A stretch of 21,600 nucleotides of DNA, taken from contig JAFGOB010000169.1 of NCBI GenBank assembly GCA_016926695.1, positions 1 to 21,600 of the forward strand, given 5' to 3'. Within the stretch, counting starts at the first letter, position 1. Every line of letters begins with the position of its first letter. The position numbers and the translations under genes are program-made. Positions 14,573-21,600 of the stretch are shown piece by piece. This DNA is from Dehalococcoidales bacterium. Its GTDB lineage: Bacteria; Chloroflexota; Dehalococcoidia; Dehalococcoidales; UBA3254. The notes beneath the pieces are model-generated. The model made no database searches, was not told the DNA's origin, and saw only the letters and a list, made by a program, of their open reading frames with translations.

Positions 14573-15082
14573 ATGTTAAAGGTAACGAGTGTTCTGGAAC
14601 GTATAGAGAATTACTTGTCGGTCGTCTCTTATTGCGCGTTGATGGTGATGGTAATTCTCGGCGCATTTGACGTCATCGGGCGATATATTTTCAATAGACC
14701 GATTTTTGGTGCTTTGGAGATAAGTAAGGCGTTGCTTACCTGTGTGGTTGTGCTGTACTGGGCCAAGGCGCAAAATCAGGAAAAACACGTGGCGGTGGAC
14801 GTGATATCGATTCACTTTCCCCAGAAAGTGAAGGCGGTTTTAAAACCGTTGTTTTTACTTATTGGCCTGGTGTTTTTCTTCCTGATTGCCTGGCGTACGA
14901 TTGTATTTGGGCTTGACTGCTGGGAACAGAACAGACTGCTGGATACCGTTAGATTTCCACAGGGAATAGTTTACCACATCATTTCTCTTGGGGCGACGCT
15001 GACGTGCATTGAGATGTGCTTCGGATTGTACCGGTCAATTGTTACTTTGAAAAGCATGTTTGCCGGAAAAAAAACATCATAA
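14573..15082 (+). CDS. dctQ: TRAP transporter small permease (DctQ family)
   Basis: The product is 169 aa from the ATG at 14573, normal for the family, with AAAGG 8 nt upstream. A longer frame from 14408 adds a non-membrane, unconserved 55 residues and would start inside the hairpin, so it is not chosen. Four hydrophobic segments are visible (about residues 14-36, 49-66, 88-107 and 128-150). The family hallmark GRYIFNRPIFGALEISKALL lies between the first two. DctQ pairs with DctM in the membrane to import the ligand delivered by DctP with a sodium gradient. The matching dctM is not adjacent: the glycyl radical enzyme and activase genes lie between them. Confidence 0.88.
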   Translation: MLKVTSVLERIENYLSVVSYCALMVMVILGAFDVIGRYIFNRPIFGALEISKALLTCVVVLYWAKAQNQEKHVAVDVISIHFPQKVKAVLKPLFLLIGLVFFFLIAWRTIVFGLDCWEQNRLLDTVRFPQGIVYHIISLGATLTCIEMCFGLYRSIVTLKSMFAGKKTS

Positions 15083-15220
15083 GTCACCTCCCGCTTATGC
15101 TTTATAGTGATACGGTTTCATTGTAGGTGTGGGACAACATGCGGGGTTGCTCTGCTCCGGTGATTGATGCTTGGCGGTAAAGAGGCGTCCTTTGATAGAC
15201 GGGATGTTTAGGAGTAGAAA

Positions 15221-17584
15221 ATGGTAACAGATAGAGTCAAAAAGCTTCGTGAAAAAATGATCGGTATGCCTCAGTTATGCATTGAGCGTGGCTACTGGCT
15301 GACCCGCTCATACATGGAAACTGAGGCTGACAGCCATATTATCCGCCGCGCTAAGGGTTTTGCCAAGGTCATGGAAAATATGACCGTCGTGATTGATGAG
15401 GGTGAACTTGTTGTTGGGCGGACTACCAGTAAATATCGCGGCGGCATGCTGGTTCCGGAGATACAGTGGGAATGGTATATCAAGGAAATAGAGGCTCTTT
15501 CCACGCGCGACTGGAACCGGATGGCGCCTATCCCGGACGAAGAAAAAAAGCAGATGCGGGAGTTTCTTCCCTACTGGAAAGGGCTTTGCACCTATGATAA
15601 ATGGCAGGCCGCCATGCCTCGGGAAGTCCTGGGCAGATTTAATAACGTGTTTCTGGGGAACACTTCTTCGCTTGCCGGGATACATCTTGGACACGTCATC
15701 GTGGATTATGAAAAAGTCCTTAAAAAGGGGTTGATAGCAATCAAGGAGGAAGTGGCGGAAAAATTAAAAGGGGTTGACCTCATAGATGTGGAGGATTTCC
15801 ATAAATACCAGTTTTACAAGAGCGTTAACACCACGATAGATGCCGTGATGAATTTTGCCGCCCGCTACGCACAGTTGGCGCGTGAAATGGCGGAGAAAGA
15901 GGCCTTTCCAGCCAGAAAAGCGGAGCTGTTAAGAATTGCCGAGGTATGTACCCGGGTTCCGGCTTACCCCGCCCGGGATTATTACGAGGCGATACAGTCC
16001 ATCTGGTTTATCCTCATCGCTGTCAGGATTGAAGGCTGGGGACCGGGCCTGGGCTTCGGACGCCTGGACCAATATCTCTATCCCTTATACCAGGCTGATA
16101 TTGAAGCAGGCACACTTACCCGCGACCAGGCCGTGGAACTGTTGCAGCTCCTGATGATAAAAATGAATGATACCATTGTCATCGGCACTTCCACCATGGT
16201 GGAATCCGCCAGCGGCTTCATGACCATGTCTAATATCGTGCTCGGGGGCGTCACCCCAGACGGGCAGGATGCCGTCAATGAGCTATCGTATGTTTTCCTG
16301 GATGCGGAAAAAGACGTGGCCCTGACCATCGAAGAAATTGTCATCCGTGTCAGCAATAAAAACCCGGACGCATTTCTCATCAAGGCTATAGAAGTCGCCA
16401 AGGCCCTGAAAGGCAAGCTTAAGTTCATCAGCGATGACACGGCCATCCAGCAGTTGTTGAACCAGGGTAAGCCCATTGACCGCGCCCGGAATTACGTGCT
16501 GGTCGGGTGTTTTACGCCTACTGTGCCGTCCTACAGCTATGACACCACGGCTACCATGATTAATCTGGCGGCTTTGTTTGAGTTGGCGCTTAATGGCGGA
16601 AAGTCCCGCCTGACCGGGGAGCAGTGGGGTGTTGCGACTCCGGACCCTGCGACTTTTACCTCGTTTGACGATGTAATGAACGCCCTGAAAAAACAGATGG
16701 ATGAGGTTCTTCCCATTTGGATTATGGCCCGGAACGTGGACCGGGAGCTTTTTGCACAAATGGTTCCTCTGCCGTTTACCTCCGGGCTGTTTGATGAGTG
16801 TCTGGATACAGGTAAGGATATATTGAACGGCGGTTTGACGTTGAATACGGAATCTCACGGGCTCCTTGGCGTACCGGATGTTGGGGATTCGCTGGCCGCT
16901 CTCAAAAAAGTAGTGTATGACGACAGGAAATTCACGCTGCCGGAGGTATTGGGCGCGCTGGATAGTGATTTTAAAGGCTGTGACCATGTTCTGCGATGGT
17001 TGAAAGCGGCGCCCAAGTTCGGTAATGACGATGATTATGTGGATTCCATTTTAAACGAGGTCATACGCTACGCTTCCGGGGTGATTTGCGGCAGCAAAGG
17101 CTATGGCAAGGTCAGGCCAGTGCTGTCCATCGGTACCGTGACGCTGCACCTTACCGGTGGCAGGGTACTGGCCGCATTCCCGGATGGGCGCAAAGCCGGG
17201 GAACCGCTATCGGAGGGTGGTATATCGCCGCACCAGGGACGCAACGTCAGCGGACCTACCTCCACGCTCCGCTCTGTGGCTAAGCTGGATCATGTCGCCG
17301 TAAGCGGCGGCTCCGTGCTGAATATCAAGCTGAACCCGGATACCTTGTCCAATATCGACAAGATAAAGAAATTTTCCACCCTGTTACGGGGATATGCGGA
17401 AAGTGGCGGCTATCACGTTCAGTTCAATATTATCAGCAATGCTGACTTGCGTGATGCTCAGAAAAATCCGGAAAAGTATAGGGATTTACTGGTTCGTGTG
17501 GCCACCTACAGTGCCTATTTCGTAGAGCTGAGTCCTCGACTCCAGGACGATATCATAGACCGCATGGAGTTTAATGATTTCTAG
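15221..17584 (+). CDS. Glycyl radical enzyme (PFL/diol-dehydratase superfamily) lacking the radical glycine
   Basis: The product is 787 aa, full length, with TTTAGGAG before the ATG. N-terminal PFL-domain features include DEGELVVGRTTSKYRGGML and GHVIVDYEKVL. The thiyl-radical cysteine is Cys430 in VLVGCFTPTVPS. The C-terminal region has AAFPDGRKAGEPLSEGGISP, SGGYHVQFNI and RVATYSAYFVELSPRLQDDI. In active family members this last motif is RVxGY; here the glycine is Thr762 (ACC, 17504-17506) and no other glycine follows it. The frame is otherwise intact and the activase follows 45 nt downstream. The dehydratase Glu two residues after the Cys (GCVE) is Thr432, so it is not a glycerol- or choline-lyase-type enzyme. 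It belongs to the broader decarboxylase, X-succinate-synthase or uncharacterised clades. Either it is inactive or it works by an unusual route. Confidence 0.93.
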   Translation: MVTDRVKKLREKMIGMPQLCIERGYWLTRSYMETEADSHIIRRAKGFAKVMENMTVVIDEGELVVGRTTSKYRGGMLVPEIQWEWYIKEIEALSTRDWNRMAPIPDEEKKQMREFLPYWKGLCTYDKWQAAMPREVLGRFNNVFLGNTSSLAGIHLGHVIVDYEKVLKKGLIAIKEEVAEKLKGVDLIDVEDFHKYQFYKSVNTTIDAVMNFAARYAQLAREMAEKEAFPARKAELLRIAEVCTRVPAYPARDYYEAIQSIWFILIAVRIEGWGPGLGFGRLDQYLYPLYQADIEAGTLTRDQAVELLQLLMIKMNDTIVIGTSTMVESASGFMTMSNIVLGGVTPDGQDAVNELSYVFLDAEKDVALTIEEIVIRVSNKNPDAFLIKAIEVAKALKGKLKFISDDTAIQQLLNQGKPIDRARNYVLVGCFTPTVPSYSYDTTATMINLAALFELALNGGKSRLTGEQWGVATPDPATFTSFDDVMNALKKQMDEVLPIWIMARNVDRELFAQMVPLPFTSGLFDECLDTGKDILNGGLTLNTESHGLLGVPDVGDSLAALKKVVYDDRKFTLPEVLGALDSDFKGCDHVLRWLKAAPKFGNDDDYVDSILNEVIRYASGVICGSKGYGKVRPVLSIGTVTLHLTGGRVLAAFPDGRKAGEPLSEGGISPHQGRNVSGPTSTLRSVAKLDHVAVSGGSVLNIKLNPDTLSNIDKIKKFSTLLRGYAESGGYHVQFNIISNADLRDAQKNPEKYRDLLVRVATYSAYFVELSPRLQDDIIDRMEFNDF

Positions 17585-17629
17585 GTGGTAGATGGTTGTA
17601 TATCAAAATAGTCAAAAAAGAACTGACGT

Positions 17630-18568
17630 ATGGCGTTGAAAACGGACGCTGAAGTCAAAGGTCTGATATTCCATATTATCCACGGTTCCCTGGTGGATGG
17701 TTACGGGGTGAGGACGACTGTATTCCTCAAGGGATGTCCGCTGAAATGCGCCTGGTGTTGCAATCCGGAAGGGCAGACTATTTATCCGGAGTTGAAGGTT
17801 AGCCCTGCATTATGCAACCTGTGCGGTAATTGTCTGGCGGTTTGTCCGTATGACGCTGTTAGACTTGACCCGGACGCCGAACCGGATGAGAGGGTGATAG
17901 TTGACCGTAAACAGTGTACTGATTGCTTGAAATGCTGTGATGTGTGTGATTCGGGGGCAATGGATGTTTTCGGGAAGTATTACACGGTGAAAGAGGTCTT
18001 GGACATAGTCAAGAAAGATGAGGTTTTTTACCGTATGTCCGGAGGTGGGGTAACCATTGGGGGTGGGGAGCCGACCATGCAGGCGGAGTTTACCCTGGCG
18101 CTGATCAGGGCATGTAAGAAAAATTATTTGCATACGGCGGTAGATACATGCGGACATGTCGCGAACGAATCAGGTTTGCAGGTGTTAAAGGAAGCTGATT
18201 TGTTATTATTTGACATAAAAGGTCTTGATCCGTCACGTCACAAGTTAAACACTGGGGTTTCCAATGAGTTAATACTCCGGAATCTCCGGGAGCTGGACAG
18301 GATTCGCAAGCCGATAATAATCCGGTTGCCGTTAATACCTCGATATACGGATACCCTGGAAAAGATAGAAGAGACAGCGGATTTCCTGGCCGGGCTGAAT
18401 TCAATAGAGCGGGTTGACCTGCTGAACTACCATGAATACGGCGGTGTTAAGTACCGCCAGCTCGGTAGGTCCTATGGGCTGGAAACAACGTCTTTATCGA
18501 ATGAACGGATGAATGAAATCAAGAAAATCCTTGAGCAGCGTGGACTGAACGTGCAGATAGGTGGATAA
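17630..18568 (+). CDS. Glycyl radical enzyme activating enzyme (radical SAM, PflA-like)
   Basis: The product is 312 aa. The radical SAM cluster is GCPLKCAWC (Cys36, Cys40, Cys43), followed by the two ferredoxin-type 4Fe-4S sites found in non-PFL activases: Cys62/65/68/72 and Cys96/99/102/106. VTIGGGEPTMQ provides the SAM-binding GGE motif, and DTCGH, LLFDIKG and RLPLIPRYTD complete the family pattern. The usual DGPGIRT near residue 24 reads DGYGVRT. The start ATG has only a weak A-rich binding site. The enzyme should abstract hydrogen from the glycine of its partner, yet the adjacent partner has threonine there. All cluster ligands are present, so this gene shows no sign of decay. Confidence 0.94.
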   Translation: MALKTDAEVKGLIFHIIHGSLVDGYGVRTTVFLKGCPLKCAWCCNPEGQTIYPELKVSPALCNLCGNCLAVCPYDAVRLDPDAEPDERVIVDRKQCTDCLKCCDVCDSGAMDVFGKYYTVKEVLDIVKKDEVFYRMSGGGVTIGGGEPTMQAEFTLALIRACKKNYLHTAVDTCGHVANESGLQVLKEADLLLFDIKGLDPSRHKLNTGVSNELILRNLRELDRIRKPIIIRLPLIPRYTDTLEKIEETADFLAGLNSIERVDLLNYHEYGGVKYRQLGRSYGLETTSLSNERMNEIKKILEQRGLNVQIGG

Positions 18569-18628
18569 CTTGCCATGGTCGATAAAAGGTATCAAATATA
18601 GTCGTTTTTCAGGAAAAGGATACATGAG

Positions 18629-19927
18629 ATGTCGCCAATCGATATTGCGCTGATTTGCCTGGCAGTTTCCATAATACTGATGTTTGCGGGAGTACCCATC
18701 GTATTTTCGTTTGGTATTGTAGGGTTCGTGGGTATTGTGGCCATCACCGGCCTCTCACCGGCGCTTGGCATCATGGCCAGGGCGCCTTACAATTACACAG
18801 GCCTTGAGGCCTTGTTGCCGTTACCGCTTTTTATTGTCATGGGCTTTTTCGTGTTTCACTCTGGTATCGGGGAAGACCTCTTCAAAGTAGCGAACAAATG
18901 GATGGGCCGCACGCCCGGTGGCATTGCATACGCGACGACTCTAGCTTGTTCGGGATTTGCCGCTTGTACCGGTGATAGTATGGCTGCGGCGGCTTCCATG
19001 GGGAGTATTGCTCTTCCTTCCATGAAGCAGTTCAAGTATAACCCGAGCCTGGCTACGGCTTGTATCGTCGCGGGTGGTACTTTGGGAATCCTTATTCCCC
19101 CGAGCGGTCCCCTGATTGTTTACGGCTATTTTTCCAATTCGTCCGTTGGCGCGCTGTTCATGGCCGGTATTATACCGGGGATAATACTGACTATCATGTT
19201 TATGATTACCATTTTCATCATATGCAAGGCCAAACCATCATGGGCGCCGCCTGGTGAATCATTCACCATGAAAGAAAAGGTAAAGTCCTTATCCGGCGTC
19301 TGGGGAATGCTGGTACTGTTTATTTTAATTATTGGTGGGTTATACATCGGCGTTTTTACGCCTTCAGAGGCCGGAGCCATCGGCGCTTTCGGGGCACTGA
19401 TTCTTGGTCTTATCCGGCGCAAAATGAATTTAAGGCGGATTACGGAATCGCTGAAAGATTCTACCCAGATTGTCTGCTTTATTTTCTCCATTCTGATTGG
19501 GACCATGGTTTTCAATTCTCTGCTGGCTGTTAGCGGCTTATCCAGCATGATTTACGATTATCTGGTCGGCCTGACCGTTTCACCGGTTATTGTCATGGGT
19601 GGCATCATCGTCGCCTATCTTGTGCTTGGTATGTTCCTTGATGTAGCGGCCGTGATGATGCTGACACTTCCGATAGTCATCCCAGTGGTCCAAGGACTGG
19701 GATTTGATTTAATCTGGTTTGGCATTATCCACGTTGTTATCATGGAGCTTGCCTTGATCACGCCGCCCGTCGGGTTAAACCTGTTTATCATCCAGGGTGT
19801 ATCCAAAGAGCCCTTTAATACTATCGTTAAGGGTGTATACCCGTTTGTTGGAGCCATGATAATCGGGATGTTGATTTTCTGCATTTGGCCGGATATTGTA
19901 CTCATCCTGCCAACCACGATGAGATAA
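18629..19927 (+). CDS. dctM: TRAP transporter large permease (DctM family)
   Basis: The product is 432 aa, standard length, with AAAAGG upstream. It is almost wholly hydrophobic, with about a dozen membrane segments. The DctM hallmarks are LLPLPLFIVMGFFVFHSG, GDSMAAAASMGSIALP and GGTLGILIPPSGPLIVYG (150-166), then TPSEAGAIGAFGAL and a C-terminal ITPPVGLNLFIIQG. It is the transport subunit that works with DctP and DctQ. Its position after the activase, apart from dctPQ, places transporter and radical enzyme in one transcription unit. It is the last plus-strand gene of the cluster. An 8-bp inverted repeat (CGTCTATT 19945-19952, AATAGACG 19992-19999) lies in the convergent gap but is not a convincing terminator. 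Confidence 0.95.
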   Translation: MSPIDIALICLAVSIILMFAGVPIVFSFGIVGFVGIVAITGLSPALGIMARAPYNYTGLEALLPLPLFIVMGFFVFHSGIGEDLFKVANKWMGRTPGGIAYATTLACSGFAACTGDSMAAAASMGSIALPSMKQFKYNPSLATACIVAGGTLGILIPPSGPLIVYGYFSNSSVGALFMAGIIPGIILTIMFMITIFIICKAKPSWAPPGESFTMKEKVKSLSGVWGMLVLFILIIGGLYIGVFTPSEAGAIGAFGALILGLIRRKMNLRRITESLKDSTQIVCFIFSILIGTMVFNSLLAVSGLSSMIYDYLVGLTVSPVIVMGGIIVAYLVLGMFLDVAAVMMLTLPIVIPVVQGLGFDLIWFGIIHVVIMELALITPPVGLNLFIIQGVSKEPFNTIVKGVYPFVGAMIIGMLIFCIWPDIVLILPTTMR

Positions 19928-20069
19928 ATTTGTTACGGAGAGCGCGTCTATTTGACATCCAATCCATCACATATTGGCGTGGGTAGGGACTAATAGACGG
20001 CCGGATTAAGGTCAGGCGTCATACCGTTGGCGCTGGCCGAAGGGAACTGATCAGGCGGTCGACTCTGAT

Positions 20070-20897
20070 TTATTTCAAGGCTTTTTCCGGGGGGTTTTTA
20101 AGGAAGCTGTTTAATTTACCTACGTCATAACCCTGTTGCAACAGCATTTCGGCTAACTCATCGTCCGGCAGGATGAGAAAATCTTCCCGGCGTATGCCTT
20201 CCAGCAGCGCCTCAGCCACTTCTTCCGATTGGGGTAAAGACGAGGATGCGCAGCGGGATTGGTCCTTCATACGCATTTGTTCTATTTCCTCTGCGCTGCC
20301 TATGAACCGGGCATTCTGTGCAATGTTTGTAGCAACTGCGCCAGGACAAAAACAGGATACCTTGATACCCTGTTTTTTATAGCCTACCATGGCTTCCGAT
20401 AGGCCAATTATTGCGGACTTGGTGGTGATGTAAGTCGTATTCAAAACGTCTCCGGAATACCCGAGGCCCAGGACGGAGGAAACATTGATAATGTATCCAC
20501 TACGGCGTTGCAGGAAAAGTGGTAAAAAGGCACTTATACAGCGAACGTAGCCGAAAAGATTGGTATTGATAAGTCCTTGCCAATCAGCAATGGTGTAAGC
20601 TTCCAGACGTCCGCGGGTAGCCACGCCGGCATTATTGACCAGAATGTCGATAGTCCCGAACGAGGAGATAACCTTATCTTTCATGGCTGCGACATCATCG
20701 TCTTTAGTAGTATCGCAAAGCGTAATCAAAGCCCGACGGCCCATGGCTTCGATCTCCTGCCGGACGCTTGCGAGCCTGACCTCATCACGCGCGACTAACA
20801 TAATATCTGCGCCTTCCCGTGCTAAGACTAACGCCACTGCCCTTCCGATGCCGCTCGATGCTCCTGTAATAACAGCTTTTTTCCCGCTTACATCCAT
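20070..20897 (-). CDS. Short-chain dehydrogenase/reductase (SDR)
   Basis: The product is 275 aa, a classical-SDR length. It has the cofactor loop TGASSGIG (11-18), NNAG (88-91), catalytic Ser in INVSS (140-141), and Tyr156 with Lys160 in TTYITTKSA. Asp/Arg residues after the second strand (VARDEVRL) favour NADP(H), though this is a weak predictor. AAGGGTGG precedes the ATG. It is cytosolic and oxidises or reduces an alcohol/ketone pair; the substrate is unknown. It is convergent to dctM, so it is not part of that operon, but it could supply a redox step for the same catabolic route. About 30 residues beyond the core fold (QQGYDVGKLNSFLKNPP) form a short C-terminal extension. Confidence 0.92.
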   Translation of the reverse strand: MDVSGKKAVITGASSGIGRAVALVLAREGADIMLVARDEVRLASVRQEIEAMGRRALITLCDTTKDDDVAAMKDKVISSFGTIDILVNNAGVATRGRLEAYTIADWQGLINTNLFGYVRCISAFLPLFLQRRSGYIINVSSVLGLGYSGDVLNTTYITTKSAIIGLSEAMVGYKKQGIKVSCFCPGAVATNIAQNARFIGSAEEIEQMRMKDQSRCASSSLPQSEEVAEALLEGIRREDFLILPDDELAEMLLQQGYDVGKLNSFLKNPPEKALK

Positions 20898-20945
20898 ATT
20901 AAACCACCCTTACCAGTCATTTTACATATGATGTTGTATCATTCA

Positions 20946-20985
20946 TACTATAATATATAGTACAATATTACGGTAGGTTTGGCAA
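20946..20985 (-). promoter_or_regulatory. SDR promoter with overlapping palindrome
   Basis: On the minus strand TTGCCA (20980-20985), a 17-nt spacer and TACTAT (20957-20962). The -10 is part of the palindrome TACTATA-N3-TATAGTA (20946-20962), a likely repressor site. Between 20986 and 21218 I see no gene. Confidence 0.5.
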
Positions 20986-21218
20986 GGAAATCTCGTTGAG
21001 TGTTAAGTACAGTCTTTGTATTTAGAATCCTCTGAAGAATCGTTAAATATGAGATGTCATGAGCTCATACCTGGAACAATACTTACTTCGGGTCTGTAAT
21101 GATTCCCTATTTCTCAAAGTTGGCGTTACTGCAGAAAGGCCTGTTGATTTATTTTTTAGTCTCGGGAGGTGTCATTCTGGTCAAAGTTGGAATCTAATGT
21201 GGTTATTTATAGAGAGAC

Positions 21219-21491
21219 TCACTCCAGATCTTTTATTAGTTCCCCGGCGGAATCAAACTCCTTTACCCGCCCGGCTTTGATATCCTCGTCAGCCTCTTTC
21301 TCTCCCTCCTGCCATTTCTTCGTCCAGAAATAGGACTGGTTCTTGTCCACCAGCCTTTTAGGTACCAATACTGCCTTCTCGTCTATAACCTCTATTTACA
21401 CCATGTCGCCTTCTTCTATCCCCAGGCTTTTACGCACTGGCGCGGGTAGCGTAATCTGTCCATGTCTTGTCACTTTGCTATATGTTGGCAT
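21219..21491 (-). pseudogene. AbrB/SpoVT-type DNA-binding protein (antitoxin-like), broken by a stop codon
   Basis: From the ATG at 21491, with a strong GGGAGGAGA directly upstream, the frame reads a typical swapped-hairpin AbrB domain: MPTYSKVTRHGQITLPAPVR, KSLGIEEGDMV. An in-frame TAA (21396-21398) then interrupts it. The same frame resumes as IEVIDEKAVLVPKRL and continues to a TGA at 21219, 90 residues in all without the stop. One base change (for example CAA to TAA) explains it. The C-terminal part is charged, as in MazE-like antitoxins. No toxin gene is recognisable downstream. A sequencing error is the main alternative. Confidence 0.75.
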
Positions 21492-21503
21492 TCTCCTCCC
21501 CTC

Positions 21504-21600
21504 CTATAGTCGTGATTCCCATTTGGCTGGATTGAACAATATGTATTCTCCGATCTGATGATATTCCTTTTCACTCTGGATTATATGTTCGTAGTACCCT
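21504..21600 (-). CDS. C-terminal end of a probable REP-associated tyrosine (Y1) transposase, partial at right edge
   Basis: On the minus strand an open frame entering from the right edge encodes 31 residues (YYEHIIQSEKEYHQIGEYIL, then FNPAKWESRL) before a TAG at 21504-21506. The H-I-I-x-(S/N)-E and I-x-x-Y-I-x-x-N-P-x-x-W pattern is the usual C-terminus of TnpA_REP/Y1 transposases. The catalytic HUH and Tyr motifs would lie outside the window. The AbrB-type frame begins 12 nt after its stop. Confidence 0.65.
   Translation of the reverse strand, partial: GYYEHIIQSEKEYHQIGEYILFNPAKWESRL

Noticed and set aside
16283..16987. Open frame of 234 codons on the minus strand
   Set aside because: It is a shadow of the glycyl radical enzyme gene, which has clear family motifs on the plus strand.
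20831..20841. GCCACTGCC, resembling a cobalamin-riboswitch B12 box
   Set aside because: It lies inside the SDR coding region on the opposite strand, as does a similar string near 497 inside the left flavoprotein. Neither is near the B12-dependent genes.

Overview
The window looks like a chromosomal segment of an anaerobic, probably Gram-positive (Clostridia/Peptococcaceae-like) bacterium. This is inferred from strong AGGAGG-type ribosome binding sites, a Firmicute-type GAAC-N4-GTTC LexA site, a lipoprotein-anchored solute receptor, and oxygen-sensitive chemistry (glycyl radical enzyme, adenosylcobalamin mutase, Fe-S flavoenzymes). No species can be named from the sequence alone.

Left part (1-4620). 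Two tandem minus-strand Old Yellow Enzyme/2,4-dienoyl-CoA-reductase-type flavoproteins come first; one runs off the left edge. A small SAM methyltransferase and a TetR regulator follow, divergently transcribed. The promoter of the methyltransferase and a weaker one for the regulator have their -35 boxes in the outer arms of a shared nested inverted repeat.

Accessory island (4631-8770). Four plus-strand genes are packed with overlaps or near-zero gaps: a 521-aa protein with a methyltransferase-like core, a SplB-like radical SAM protein, a ParB-N-domain protein and a small HTH-like protein. A consensus promoter (TTGACA-18-TATAAT) with a perfect Gram-positive SOS box at the expected transcription start drives them. 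A direct repeat of about 170 bp flanks the set on both sides. This is the best candidate for an undescribed, DNA-damage-inducible system. A 108-bp cloverleaf-like inverted-repeat element follows it.

Catabolic cluster (9124-19927). A promoter with its own inverted-repeat operator precedes a glutamate-mutase-type operon (glmL, glmS, glmE). A TRAP transporter follows, interleaved with a glycyl radical enzyme and its activase in the order dctP, dctQ, GRE, activase, dctM. The logical reading is uptake of an organic acid or related compound, a B12 carbon-skeleton rearrangement and a radical cleavage step. Three proteins depart from their families at key positions: the mutase catalytic subunit lacks two substrate-contacting residues of glutamate mutase, the TRAP receptor lacks the usual ligand-binding arginine, and the glycyl radical enzyme has threonine where the radical glycine should be. 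The cluster either handles an unusual substrate or contains an inactivated enzyme.

Right end (20070-21600). A minus-strand short-chain dehydrogenase has a palindrome over its -10 box. Beyond it lie an AbrB-type gene broken by an in-frame TAA and the C-terminal end of a probable REP-associated (Y1) transposase running off the right edge.
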